Shown: positions 1 to 12,209 of the stretch, piece after piece
How positions within the stretch are numbered: position 1 is the first letter of the stretch
How the letters are laid out: each line of letters opens with the position of its first letter
Position numbers and translations under genes: made by a program
Notes under the pieces: generated by a model
What the model was told of the DNA's origin: nothing
Seen by the model: only the letters and a program-made list of their open reading frames with translations
The model's database searches: none
Assembly: GCA_020055645.1 (NCBI GenBank)
Contig: CM034546.1
Location: forward strand, 33,294,001-33,358,000
DNA: 64,000 nucleotides
Direction of reading: 5' to 3'
DNA from: Tomocerus qinae
Taxonomy: Eukaryota; Arthropoda; Collembola; Entomobryomorpha; Tomoceridae

Positions 1-615
1 CGCCATATACCTTGGCTGTTTGAGAATATACTCACAGAAAATAAGAAAACAATTTCGGAATTGCATTTTAAAAGTCTTACTGGACCCGGGAAGTACAATC
101 TGAGTCCATTGATCGGTCCCAATCTATCCAAGTTGACAGTTCATTACTCTGGAGATTTGAATCTGCATGTAAAATTAAATTTTGATTTAGACTGTCTAGT
201 TTCAATTAATTATCTCAGCTTAACTCGTTGCAGTGTTACTGTAAACAAGAAATCACTCAATAAAATATCCCCAAAGGAATTATTATTGGAAAAGGTCACA
301 TTCCTACAAGATGGATTCGTAATGAGGAAAATACTTTTCAACAATATTGTAAATTTTAGGGAAATGAACTATCTAACTCTGCGTGGCTTTCCCGGTCAAT
401 TCGAGCTTGATATCAGCTGTGATAATGTTGATCTAGATACATTGAGACTGTCTAATGTCAATGTAGTCAACTGTAATCAACAGAAATGGACTGTAGACAA
501 ACTGTACTTAGAATGCTGTGACCGCTTACGAAACTGTATCAATGCAAAACTTGCAGTTTGTCCCAAACCTCAGTCTAGACTTCCCTGGACTAATCCTCGT
601 CGTTATCGTCGTTAA
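1..615 (+). pseudogene. LRR-like C-terminal region of an NLR-type gene (partial, runs off left edge)
   Basis: The frame is open from the first base of the window, so the 5' part lies outside. The product is a run of short beta-strand/leucine-rich units (for example INYLSLTRC, MNYLTLRGF, LDTLRLSNV, VDKLYLECC). It aligns unit by unit with the LRR-like region of the CARD-NB-ARC gene at 30.0-30.2 kb: SPKELLLEKVTF against SPEELKLERVSF, and NYLTLRGFPG against NKLTLTGGKM. The last ~20 residues before the stop (PKPQSRLPWTNPRRYRR) do not fit the repeat. From about 553 the +1 frame (LQFVPNLSLDF) does match the paralogue (MEFNSSSLDI), so a small indel near 550 probably truncates the repeat. A poly(A) signal AATAAA lies at 991-996. 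It could instead be a functional gene with a divergent end. Confidence 0.6.
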
Positions 616-2041
616 GACTAATGATGTAGCTTAATATAAAAATATTTGTTTTTCTAATGACATGGAAATCTATTGTTATTAGTGAAAACCTTTTAAGTAG
701 TACATATAGTATAATATTTCTTTCAGATAATGTTTAGACGGCTACTTCATTTTACATTTATGAAAATGTGATAAGCAGAAGATAATTGTTAAGCAATTAA
801 TCCAATAATTTCCAACTGCTGTATATACTAATGTTATTAAGAGCTTACTGAAACATTCTATACCTATATTGATAAGTAATAATAATAATTAAAGTCGACT
901 TATAACAAAATTCAAGAGAACTTCTAATTCTATATTGTTTTTGAACAAATCTTGTAATACTATGTAATACATTTACTAATTTTACGGTAAAATAAATCAC
1001 TCTGTTAATATTAATTACTTTTAAATTTTATTTATTGCTAGTTGTATAACATATCTCTATATTTGGCTGTTAGATATAACAAGCACTATCATTTCCAACT
1101 ATTGGACACTCACATAAAACACATTCTGTAGATTAGCACATTTTTTTTAAATGTCCGGCGTCACCTGAGAATTTCCTAAAAGATGACAAACCATTTTTAA
1201 CGTGATTGGAAATAGTCTTAAGTCATTTATGAGCACTATAATTTCAATACAAATTTATTCAGATACATTTGGTTTTACTAAGTAAGCAAACTTTTTACAC
1301 GTTATAAACATTTTATTCCCCTTCTATTTTAATAATAACTTAATTTACTTGACGAACTTGTTTCATAACCTTGTGATTCATTTGTCATTCTAATTGTATT
1401 CCCTCCACTATTACGAAGACGTTTATCCTATTCTGGTTTTCCAATTTTACGGTAGACATAAAAACGAGCAAAAATATTTTATAATTCACGTGAATGCTGC
1501 GTGGGCGCCGGTAATTAATGGAATGAAGGAAGGGAATGTAGGAAGGAGGAATCATATCTTCAGGCAGTAATTGCTAATGCTATACTCTACTGCTGATACG
1601 TTATACTTAAGCAAACAAAAGCACTACAACATCATCAGCGCGTAACTAATATTTATACTCAAGACGTTTGCGCATGAGAGATTCTGTAGCAGGTATAGAA
1701 ATAAATAGCACCTTAGAATAAAAATGCACTAGAAAAGTACACCAGATTATTAACTTGATCTGCAAACAATGCTATGTACAGCACAGTCTAGAAATTGATC
1801 CTTTATTTATGCAACAATATAGCAATTCTGCATTACTTTGCATTATTGCATTACGCGCTGTGTTATCTTCAAAATCAGATTTCATATCGTTAGCTACTGA
1901 TAATGTATCTATACTTGAATATATTATAAGATTAAGTAATAACTTCCTGCATAAATTCTTAGGTATGCTCAATTGATAGTAAATATTGATACCAATTTCA
2001 GAAAATTATATGACAAATGCCAAGGTATTAAATATTGCAAC
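616..2041. other. intergenic, AT-rich
   Basis: This is the 3' flank of the LRR-like ORF, with AATAAA at 991-996. The short ORFs around 1755-1976 occur on both strands and show no codon bias, domain or splice context. I see no gene, RNA or repeat here. Confidence 0.5.
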
Positions 2042-2250
2042 CAGGGCATGAAAAACCCATGGGTTTTTCCTTTTGGTTAGGAAAAACCCAACCCAAAAAC
2101 CCGGGTTTTTGGGTTTTGGGTTTTTGGGTTTTTGCCCAAAAACCCAGGGTTTTTGCCCAAAAACCCAGGGTTTTTGCTGTTTGCTACCCAAAAACCCACC
2201 CAAAAACCCAATAACCCAAAAACCCGGGTTTTTGGGTTTTTCATGCCCTG
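2042..2250. mobile_element. hAT-type MITE made of AAAAACCC/GGGTTTTT repeats
   Basis: The element is 209 bp with terminal inverted repeats CAGGGCATGAAAAACCC / GGGTTTTTCATGCCCTG. It is flanked by an exact 8-bp direct repeat ATTGCAAC (2034-2041 and 2251-2258). An 8-bp duplication and a CAGGG-type terminus are typical of hAT transposons. The interior is almost entirely short G-run/T-run repeats resembling telomeric arrays, with internal inverted symmetry. The overlapping ORFs on both strands are by-products of this low complexity. Confidence 0.85.
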
Positions 2251-2685
2251 ATTGCAACAAAATATTTCTTTTTGTTTCTTTGTGCTGTAATATGATTGTA
2301 ATTTGTAATAATTATACTGTAACGCGTGATTCAATTTTTCAAGTTTTTATTTTTGTCACATGTATAGGAAAAAAATTTAATTTATTGTTTTCACAAGTTC
2401 AGAGTTTTTTAAAATTAGACTAGTTTGTATTAAATTTGTCTTTGTTACAAATGTCATAATTGTACAGGTTATTGCTGAAAGTATTTAATTAGCAAGATTA
2501 AAAATAAGTTATTAACAAAGAAGAAAGGACTTTGTGCACAATTTTAACTGTCTTGATTTTTGGTGTTTGAACTATTAATTTTGTGATCTAATTTACCTCC
2601 TTCCTTTATTGGTAGTAGTTTGCCTAAAGAAAAAAACAATTATTAAATTCACAAATAATACTTATTTGAAAATTATTAACCATTT
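2251..2685. other. 3' flank of the cuticle gene
   Basis: AT-rich sequence between the MITE and the stop codon of the cuticle gene (minus strand). It probably includes that gene's 3' UTR. I see no other feature. Confidence 0.4.
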
Positions 2686-3343
2686 TTATATTGTTATTAC
2701 GTGTCTCTTGGCGTAGACTGGGAAAGTCCCCACGCTGTGCACAGTTGGGCCAGAATTGGCTACTTGGGCATTAAATCCATTAATACCATCAGCAGTATAA
2801 GTAACAGTTCTTATGTTACCAGTAGGTTCAACGAGAGAATATTGACCATTGACTATTCCTCCCACTCTTGTTTCTGTTTGGGACTTTTTGTCTCCAGTAA
2901 ATGGATCATTTACAGTCAGCGATGTAAAAGAAGCTATCAAAAAGTGGCCAGTACAAAATTAAACGAGTGCAGTAACCAGAAGGCAGGGATGTGAGGGCAA
3001 TTGGCGTAGTAATAGAACCCTTTCGAGGTGGTTAGATAAAAAATGCCCCTCTCAGTATATAAAAAATAAAACTTACTACAAAATTTTGAAATCAAGTACT
3101 TTGCAGTAAAAAAATATGCTGATTTCGAAAAAAGAGGTCGTTTTCAGAAAAAATCGAAATTGTGGGTGTGGCTACCAAACCCGTCTAGTCAATTTGATGG
3201 CATTAGGCCCATAGGTACCAATTTTAAATTTCAAAAACGTTAATGTCGTAATAATTAATCATTGATCCAAATCATGAGAAAAAGGGGAGGGGCAACCACG
3301 CCCATTTGGTGAACATAGTTGTATTTTACTACCAATTAGGATT

Positions 3344-4450
3344 TTGAAGTTTCAAAACATGCTGATTTCGAATAAATTAGTCATTTTTACCAAATCTGAG
3401 AAGTGGGTGGGGCGATTCCACCCATTTTCTAATATCTATGCAAAGCAGCTGTCAAATTCTATTTTGAGGTTTTGGAACATGCTGATTTCGAATAAATTAG
3501 TCATTTTTACCAAATCTGAGAAGTGGGTGGGGCCGGACTACCTATTTTCAAATATCTACACAATAAGATTTACAAATTTTATTTTAAGGTTTTCAAACAT
3601 GCTGATTTCGAATAAATTAGTCATTTAAACGAAATTCAAAAAGTGGGTGGGGCCAACATACCTTTTTCTAATATCTATACAATTAAGCTGTCAAATTCTG
3701 TTTTGAGGTTTTTAAACATGTTGATTTCGAACAAATTAGTCATTTTTACCAAATCTAAGAAATGGGTGGGGCCAGCCTACTCATTTTCTAATATCTCTGC
3801 AAATAAGCTGTCAAATTCTATTTTGAGGTTTTGGAACATGCTGATTTCGAATATATTAGTCATTTTTACCAAATCTGAGAAAATGGGTGGGGCCAGCCTA
3901 CCTATTTTCTAATATCTATACAATTAGATTTACAAATTTTATTTTAAGGTCTTCTAACATGGAGATTTCGAAAAAATTAGTCATTTAAACGAAATTCGAT
4001 AAGTGGGTGGGGCCAACATATCTATTTCCTAATATCTATACAATTAAGCTGTCAAATTCTGCTTGAGGTTTTGAAACATGCTGATTTCGAATAAATTAGT
4101 CATTTACCAAATCTGAGAAGTGGGTGGGGCCAGCGGCCAGCCTACCCATTTTCGAATATCTATGCAAATAAGCTGTCAAATTCTATTTTGAGGTTTTCAA
4201 GCATGCTGATTTCGAATAAAGTAGTCATTTACCAAATCTGAGAAGTGGGTGGGGCCAGCCTACCTATTTTCTAATATCTATACAATTAGAATTACAAATT
4301 TTATTTTAAGGTCTTCAAACATAGCGATTACGAATAAATTAGTCATTTTAACGAAATTCGAAAAGTGGGTGGGGCCAGCCTACTAATCTTCTATTATCCA
4401 TACAATTAGATTTACAAATTTTATTTTAAGGTGTTCAAACATACTGAAAA
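3344..4450. repeat. tandem ~120-bp repeats, left arm of foldback element
   Basis: About nine units with starts near 3362, 3482, 3602, 3721, 3841, 3961, 4081, 4204 and 4322. Two subtypes alternate, differing in the spacer after GTGGGTGGGGC. The four units furthest inside have no full partner in the other arm, suggesting gain or loss by unequal exchange. Confidence 0.85.
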
Positions 4451-4689
4451 ATAGATGGTTTGATTGTTGGAATAGAAAACAAAAGACCCACTACTCACAC
4501 GCCGTTCATTAAAAATAGATTAGATACCCAAATGTTTCATCGTTCATAACCCATACAAAATCTACGGAGTATGACAACTTTAAGAAGAATTTAATGTGCT
4601 TTAAACGCACATTCAAAAATTAAATTTTAGGAATGGAGTGATTGTACAGATATTAGAAAATGTATGGAGTTGCCCCACCCAATTTTCGA

Positions 4690-5342
4690 CTTTCATTAAA
4701 ATGACTAATTTATCCATTTTTCAGTATGTTTGAACACCTTAAAATAAAATTTGTAAATCTAATTGTATAGATATTAGAAAATAGGTAGGCTGGCCCCACC
4801 CATTTTCTCAGATTTGGTAAAAATGACTAATATATTCGAAATCAGCATGTTCCAAAACCTCAAAATAGAATTTGACAGCTTATTTGCAGAGATATTAGAA
4901 AATGAGTAGGCTGGCCCCACCCATTTCTTAGATTTGGTAAAAATGACTAATTTGTTCGAAATCAACATGTTTAAAAACCTCAAAACAGAATTTGACAGCT
5001 TAATTGTATAGATATTAGAAAAAGGTATGTTGGCCCCACCCACTTTTTGAATTTCGTTTAAATGACTAATTTATTCGAAATCAGCATGTTTGAAAACCTT
5101 AAAATAAAATTTGTAAATCTTATTGTGTAGATATTTGAAAATAGGTAGTCCGGCCCCACCCACTTCTCAGATTTGGTAAAAATGACTAATTTATTCGAAA
5201 TCAGCATGTTCCAAAACCTCAAAATAGAATTTGACAGCTGATTTGCATAGATATTAGAAAATGGGTGGAATCGCCCCACCCACTTCTCAGATTTGGTAAA
5301 AATGACTAATTTATTCGAAATCAGCATGTTTTGAAACTTCAA
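4690..5342. repeat. tandem ~120-bp repeats, right arm of foldback element
   Basis: About five units in the opposite orientation to the left array. The outer units pair base for base with 3344-3930. The innermost segment (4690-4756) instead resembles the end of the left array near 4395-4450. Confidence 0.85.
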
Positions 5343-6647
5343 AATCCTAATTGGTAGTAAAATACAACTATGTTCACCAAATGGGCGTGGCTGCCCCTCC
5401 CCTTTTTCTCATGATTTGGATCAATGATTAATTATTACGACATTAACGTTTTTGAAATTTAAAATTGGTACCTATGGGCCTAATGCCATCAAATTGACTA
5501 GACGGGTTTGGTAGCCACACCCACAATTTCGATTTTTTCTGAAAACGACCTCTTTTTTCGAAATCAGCATATTTTTTTACTGCAAAGTACTTGATTTCAA
5601 AATTTTGTAGTAAGTTTTATTTTTTATATACTGAGAGGGGCATTTTTTATCTAACCACCTCGAAAGGGTTCTATTACTACGCCAATTGCCCTCACATCCC
5701 TGCCTTCTGGTTACTGCACTCGTTTAATTTCGTACTGGCCACTTTTTGATAGCTTCTTTTACATCGCTGTTTACAGTGTAACCGAAATTAGTTACTGGGA
5801 CACCTAAGTAGAAATCATTCATAATATAATTTAATGCTTAACGAACAATAATCAAAATGAAAATTTTTATTAAACTTTATTATACTCAATTTAATATACT
5901 TAAATAGTAATATTATTTAATGAACTGCGTAAAATACATAAAATACTAAACAATGCTTAAATTCTTGAAATAATTGAAATTGTTTTTAATTTCTCGAATT
6001 TAAAATAAATTTGAGATTGTGAATGCATAAATTTGTTTCGCTTGTAAGGTAGATAGTGAAATTTATTTATTAAAATTAGAAATAATCAGTTGACATTGAA
6101 AATTGTAATTTTTGCAAAATTATTTAAATTATATTCTTAAAATTGCGAACAAAAATCATTGAAATTTAAAATAATTTGTTGAGAGAAAATTGAATAATGT
6201 TTACAAAAATTGTAAATTACCTTTGGTAAGGACAGTAGGGGCGTAAGCGACGATTGGTGCCTTGTAGACAATAGGAGCCTTGTAGACAACGGGAGCACGG
6301 TAAGTAATAATGGGTGTTTTGTATAGAGCTGGGTAGTAAGTTCTGTAGGTAGGAGGGAGAGTTCTGTACCAAGGAGATTCGTAAGTTTTGTAGAAGACAT
6401 TTCTTGGTGGAGGTGGTCCAAGTCCTAAGTAGATAGATTTAACTAAAGACAATCTTGGTAATCTTGGCAATCTCAATCGTGGTAGTCTAAGTCCAAGTCC
6501 AAATTCAAATCCAAATCCTCCTGAAAGGCCACCAGCAGCGGCACATCCGAGGATGGCAGCAAATATTATAAGCTAAATAAAATAAATAAATTATTAAATG
6601 CACAAAATATTAAAAATTTAAATAATTATTTAATTTACCTTATTCAT

Positions 6648-9600
6648 AGTAAATCCAACTTTAATTCATGTAATATAATTTTAGTATGAATTGGAGAACA
6701 ATTATTTAAGTTATTGGATGGAATAACTTGTGATGTCGATTGAAGCGGTTAAGGTTCATCGTAAATGTACTTATAGAGGTTTTGTTAATTTTTTACCGAA
6801 TTGTATATTTACCAAGAATGCTTTACCTACTTATCACTTGACATTCATTAAGGAAATATCGTAATTCCCTTTTTCATCATAAGATTTATATAGTGTTTAA
6901 TACTATATTGGTTAACACTCGTTAGATTTATGTAATATTGAGATAAAGTAATACTTGTCTATACAAATTGGTATTCATGTATTAGGTATAGCATGTGTAT
7001 GAAAGTAAAAGGTTATATTGCTACACAATATACACTTACCATTTCAATAGGCTTTATTGTGTAAACATATTAGCCGCAAAAGTATTTATTTTAAAAATAT
7101 AACACCTTTAAGACATTTTAACTAATTTTAAAAATTGGAGAATTACAATAATTATTTGCACAATGTATAACATTTCTAAGCAAATAAAGCGGCCTTATTC
7201 TATCTACATTAAAGAGATGTTAGCTTAGATTTATTATTATTATTATTACACTGTTGTTTCTACATTCTAAAAGCACTAAAATCAGGATGCGTATCAATCC
7301 AAATAGATACCCACATTTTTAGACAATTAACTGGTTGAAATGGGAACATTTGCTATCTTTATTCCATTGCATTCAAAGCATATTATGACCATTTCATTTA
7401 TTGCTATGCGTTTGCATTTGATTCAATTATACAGTAAATCAGCAGCTAACTTACACAAAAGGTATTTACAAATTAACATTATCTTACTGACCTACACTTG
7501 ATTATCAATATTCCATTAACTTTGACAATGGGATCATAATTAGTAATTTATTAAGAGCAATAGACTGAAACGTTATTAAGATCCATTTTATTTTGGTTAC
7601 AGTATAATAAGTACAGATAATATTATTAGAAATAACTACTTAATAATGTGTATGTAATTTTATAACTTCAGATGTGGTCAACTTTCATTGCTAATTAATT
7701 AGGCAAATAAAAAAAGTCAATTTCCGTACGGAAATTCGTATTAAGGAAATTAAATTAGCAAAAACCTTGGAAGAAATATTATAGTAGGTCTTACTTATAA
7801 TATAATTCCAATTTCAAATTAAAACTGTATATTCTACTGGCAAAACTATGTTTTCCATTACAAATACCTCGAAAAGTTTTCCTCAAAATAACATAAAGTG
7901 ATTTGTGTCGGCCATCATGACCGATTCTTCCACAATAACATGAAATGAAGGCAATAAAGACAGAAGTCAAACTAAAATACAATTAAATTTGAGGGTTAGT
8001 AGTAATATATAAGATTTAGTTCTTCCATGGCACATGACGTAAAAATTTTCCAAGATAATTGACAAATTATTGTTCTCATATATTTAGTAATGTAATTATG
8101 TATAATAGATTTGAATTTAACATTATTTGGACGACAAATAGCAGAATAAAAACAATGCCATTTTTATTTAATATCTTATAGTCAAAAAAAATAATTGGGA
8201 ACAACCTCTATAAATACGGATTTGAAAAACAACCACAGTCTGCCAATATGAGCTTATTTGGACATTTTGGAATCCTCGTTGATAATGTAAAGTACCAACT
8301 GTAAAGGTTATTTAGGTGATAGTAAATTATTAATCATCATTCACTGACATGGCAGTCATTTGTGAAATGAAAATTATTTTAACACAAGAAACTACCAGGA
8401 GCCTTTTAAACAAAACCTTTACAAACCTTTTAAAATTTTTATTTGCAAAAAGGCAAAAACTAGCAATAACATTATATAATGTGGCCCAGCCAGACTTGGT
8501 TCTTTCACATGGAAATTAGGATTGAGACTAAATTTATAGTATTTTGATTCCTGTTTAACATAATAAAATGATTTTTATAATATCATAAAATAATTTTTTG
8601 AATAGACCAAAGATCTCATTTTCTTTAAACAAAATATACAGTCGTAATGTTAAATAAGGATACATATGTAAATAGAAAATATTCAGTTGTAATAATTGTG
8701 TAAATGTTAGACACTTCTGTGATTCGTGTCAGTCTTTGTTTGCCGTTATCACTTGCTGCAAAAACACTTAAAGCCATCGGGGCAGAAGTCAAACTATAAT
8801 AGCAATGATACCGATTCTAATATTTCTGTATAATTATTTCTGTAACCGAGAACTGGTGTCTCACTTTCATGATGAAGACGGGAGAGTGATGGATTATTTT
8901 TTTTCGCTTGGCGATCTTAACATTTTGATATTGAAAATGCTCTTTCGTCAGATGAATAATTATTTTCTATCTAGTCTCTTAATCTGCCATATAAAATATG
9001 AGATAAATTCCTCTGAATAATAATAGTTTATCGATTTCAATATCTACCCGTGAAATTGATTGAATTCATCGTCAATAATGAAAAGTTCAAACATACGTAT
9101 AAACTAAATGGCACATTACATGCATGTACACACTGCTGCGGTTGGTTATGATTGAATGACACTCAGCGATTGTAATAATTTAAAATTTGCTGTTTGTATA
9201 AATGCATGTACTTGTTATACTTATACTTTGTGCAGGTGTATGATGGATTTATGGAAATTTCCATTTAAATGTCCTTAGATGCCAAAGGCATGTTGATGTT
9301 TTCATTTTCAGGTATTACCAAAACAAACAAACAATGTATGCACAATTCTGTAGAATGTGGCAGACGCACTACGACGAAATGATGAACAGAAGGAAGGCAA
9401 TGAAATGTAGTTCTATGGTATATTTGAATTAAATAATTTCCTAGTAATTGATGTATAATTGGGTCGTAAGCTAATTTGAAAACTTATAACTATATGCATA
9501 GGGTGTATAGGGAAGGACACATAGTTCATTGAAACTGATTAATGGAACGAACAATTTCTTAGAATTGGAAAAATGCATTACCTATCTGTAGTAGTACTTC

Positions 9601-10437
9601 TGTTTAATCATAGAAAATATGAAAATAGGCTACAGCAAATACAATTCAAAAACAATACGTATTGAGTGTACATTACTGTTTGCAATGTACAAGTGCAATG
9701 CATGTTACAGGTAGATAACAAATTCAGCAATCATCAGCACTGACTACAGAATTTTGACTATCTGAAATTTTGAAACTTATTCCAAACCGTGCAAACATTT
9801 TTTGTGTGTTAATTTCTACATTCGATCTTTAAAATATATTTCGATTAATTTTTCATAGCTTTTATTATGTCTTCTTATTTTGTTCCAAATTTTTAAGTGG
9901 AAAATCTAGCGTAATCTGAAGCTCTGTTTTCAGTTTCCATTCTAAAAACATGAAATGAAAAATTAAACTTTTACAGCTAACAAATACAAATTAGATTTCA
10001 GAAATTCAAATTATTTTACGTCTCGCCAATCTGGAAATTGCTCATCATAACCCCACCAAAACCAGTCAAACCACCCTTAAACATATTAGTCATGTATAGT
10101 CAACATTACAATATTAGATAGAATGTAAAAAATTACAAAAATTTTAATTGCAGCTGTTTTTATATTGATTCAATAGTACATCACGACCTCCTTTTCATGA
10201 GCATACACTTATAAACAAATATTATTATATGGGTAGATATCTACCATCTGAAGCACAAAATCGATTCTGAGAAATATAGTATATTTCATGATGGATATAT
10301 AAACACAAATTATTTTCATTGGGAATCGCATCCAAAAAATAATTTAAAGACACTCTTCATTTTCGACTAAAATTTTGCTAAATTGGGAGTGATTGTTGAA
10401 TAAGTTTCAGTAGATTTTCATTTTTTATAGGGCTAAG
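6648..10437. other. intergenic, AT-rich
   Basis: Flank upstream of the cuticle gene and of the next plus-strand gene. Apart from one possible isolated exon at 9312-9432, I see no convincing coding sequence. ORFs at 7791-7982 (minus) and 8805-9020 (plus) have no recognisable domain or partner exons. Confidence 0.4.
9312..9432 (+). CDS. possible terminal exon, unrecognised
   Basis: Preceded by a good acceptor (TTTTCATTTTCAG). In phase 1 the frame reads YYQNKQTMYAQFCRMW ... THYDEMMNRRKAM and stops at TAA 9430-9432. The Gln/Met/Arg-rich composition looks coding, but I found no upstream exon or homologue. It may be a chance ORF. Confidence 0.2.
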
Positions 10438-11613
10438 ATGCTACGTTCACACAGTTACATTTTCCCTCTAATTGTTATCGTACATCTTGGCATAATTGTT
10501 CCTGTTTGTCCTTCGCCATCACCTAAACTGGTACCTAAACAGGTAACTAATCAAAACGTCACGAATATTTGTAATTAATTATAGATTATTCAGTTTTGTC
10601 TCTTTAAGCTGTGCTAGTATGGGGGCTACATATACTAAATATTAGATATCACTAAGCTAGATTTCACTATTTTATTAATATTTCTGTCAGAATATTTAGG
10701 AGTGATGGGTAAAATGTTTAAAAAATTAACATATCTGATTTTCATCAAAATTGGTGAAAAATTATTAATGAGATCCTAATAACAGTTCTGCGATTATCAT
10801 TTCAAAGTAAGCTTTCTGGAGGTTTTTGTAAATTTTGATAATTGGAAATTCGCGAAATATTCGGTAATTGCCAACTTTTTATTTTCAAAAGCCATTTTTA
10901 TGCACCGATATGTACATCATGAGATTCGTTCGATTTACAAAAAGAATTTCTACAAATTTACTGGACAGGGCTTAATAGGGAGTCCCAAATTAACGAGCCA
11001 AATGTAAATGATAAGTTGTACGTAATATTGTAATTATCTTGTATCTTATGGAATTTAGTTTTAGTGCTGTGAAAAAGCTATATTCATATAATATTCGGTC
11101 ATTTGTATATTATTTAAATAAAATTTATAATATACTGTTAAAACTTTAATAGAGAATAATTACTGACTTGTTATTCAACTTAAGATTCTAAAATTGGTTA
11201 GTAATTACTACATGATTTTATGTCGTCAACGTATTTTCAATTTAGAATGCCGCCGTCAGCAATGTTCAATCAAATTTGAAAAAATTTAATGGTAAGTATC
11301 AAACAAAAATATTTAGAAATTAGAACGAAATGATATCATTTTAGTTTCATATGTGTTTTACTATTTCATGTATTTAGAACATTCGAGAACAATATTCATC
11401 CCACTGCCATTTATACCTATTCCACGACCACCAGCTGCCACTAATGTAAGACCAACTGCAACTATTACTGCACCATCACCATCTGGTACCGCACCTTTGG
11501 TTGGGGTGGAAGAGGAGGAAGAGATTCCTGAAGAGCTGACTGAAGAGGCATCCGAAGAAATAATAGAACAGCCGGCTGAAGAGTCTGAGGAAGAAGAGAC
11601 TGATGCTAAATGA
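10438..11613 (+). CDS. small secreted protein with acidic C-terminus (3 exons)
   Basis: Exon 1 (10438-10542) encodes a signal peptide (MLRSHSYIFPLIVIVHLGII) ending PKLVPKQ|GTAACT. Exon 2 (11246-11291) lies between TTTAG and G|GTAAGT and encodes NAAVSNVQSNLKKFN. Exon 3 (11378-11613) follows TATTTAG and encodes IPLPFIPIPRPPAATN, a Thr/Pro/Ser stretch and a Glu-rich tail (EEEEEIPEELTEE ... EESEEEETDAK). Phases 0 and 1 join without a break, giving a protein of 128 residues. The family is not recognised. Composition suggests an extracellular, disordered acidic protein. It converges on the gene at 12.2-15.3 kb, which has a similar plan (signal-peptide exon with a phase-0 intron, low-complexity body, acidic tail). 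They may be related, but I cannot show homology. Confidence 0.6.
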
Positions 11614-12209
11614 TTTTACACCATTTTACTAATTTTTTCATAAAAAAGTGGAAGATAAAGTAATAGAACGATAAATTTTTTAGGCGTCATTATTTAACTG
11701 CTATATCATTTAATTATTATTTTTTGCATAACATTTTTCCTTGGCATACTGAAAGAATGATTTTTTAATATACAGATCATCAAGAATTTTAAACCGTCAA
11801 GACCTTTGTTATGGCATCGTATATTTAATATTCATTTCAGTCATAATCAAAATGCATTTACTTAAATTAACTTTTCCATAATTCGACAGGAATTTACGCT
11901 GGGATAGCCAAATTGCTACAATGAATTAGCAATCGCTCTGCTGTGAAAATCTTGTAATAAATTATTATGAAACACGCACTAGTTTTACAACTATCACGAT
12001 GAATTGGCGTGCAATAATTAGATAGGTTATTTTGTCCTCTTAGTATTCGAAAGAAATGAGGTTTTACGCACCCCTAACAAAACACTCCTTTGCTGTTTCC
12101 GTTTATCATAAAATATATTTTCGTTTTATAAACAATGGCTTGTTATTTATTAAAATTCCAAAAAATTGCGATGGACAAACAATCGTTTTAATCATGTTAA
12201 TAATAAAAT
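11614..12209. other. convergent intergenic spacer
   Basis: AT-rich spacer between two tail-to-tail genes, presumably containing both 3' UTRs. The ORF at 12056-12277 (plus) runs antisense into the Asn-rich gene and is not supported. Confidence 0.4.

Larger units (their letters stand above)
2917..5769. mobile_element. 2.85-kb foldback hAT-type element inside the cuticle exon
   Basis: Termini are CAGCGATGTAAAAG and its exact inverse, flanked by an 8-bp direct repeat TTTACAGT (2909-2916 and 5770-5777), the hAT signature. Bases pair with a constant coordinate sum of 8686 over about 1.0 kb (2917-~3930 with ~4756-5769). I noticed only isolated mismatches, so the arms are young. Each arm is mostly a tandem ~120-bp unit containing GTGGGTGGGGC and GATTTCGAATAAATTAGTCAT. 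The left arm has about nine units and the right about five. A non-repetitive centre lies at ~4451-4689. No transposase ORF is present, so it is non-autonomous. The 89-94-residue ORFs in it are periodic by-products of the repeat. Confidence 0.9.
2686..6647 (-). pseudogene. RR-2 cuticle protein gene, last exon split by a transposon
   Basis: A structural chitin-binding protein of the exoskeleton. Exon 1 (6639-6647) encodes only Met-Asn-Lys and has a GT donor. Exon 2 (6221-6572) completes a signal peptide (LIIFAAILGCAAAG), then a Gly/Leu/Arg-Pro stretch and repeats such as YKAPIVYKAPIVAYAP. It ends in phase 1 at ACC AAA G|GTAATT. Exon 3 starts at 5803 after TTCTACTTAG and reads VPVTNFGYTV, then is cut at 5770 by the foldback element. 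After the element it resumes at 2908 with [15 protein letters not shown] ... YSLVEP ... YTAD..NGFNA, the extended Rebers-Riddiford consensus of RR-2 proteins, and stops at 2686. Without the insert the frame is continuous and encodes about 205 residues. As it stands, translation would enter the element and stop after about 14 codons. Splicing out the element is possible but not evident. Confidence 0.85.

Noticed and set aside
2006-2423. ORFs rich in KNPGF and related words
   Set aside because: They are translations of the AAAAACCC repeat MITE, open on both strands because of low complexity.
3344-5342. Four ORFs of 89-94 residues on both strands in the foldback element
   Set aside because: They are periodic translations of the 120-bp tandem units, identical in both arms, with no domain.
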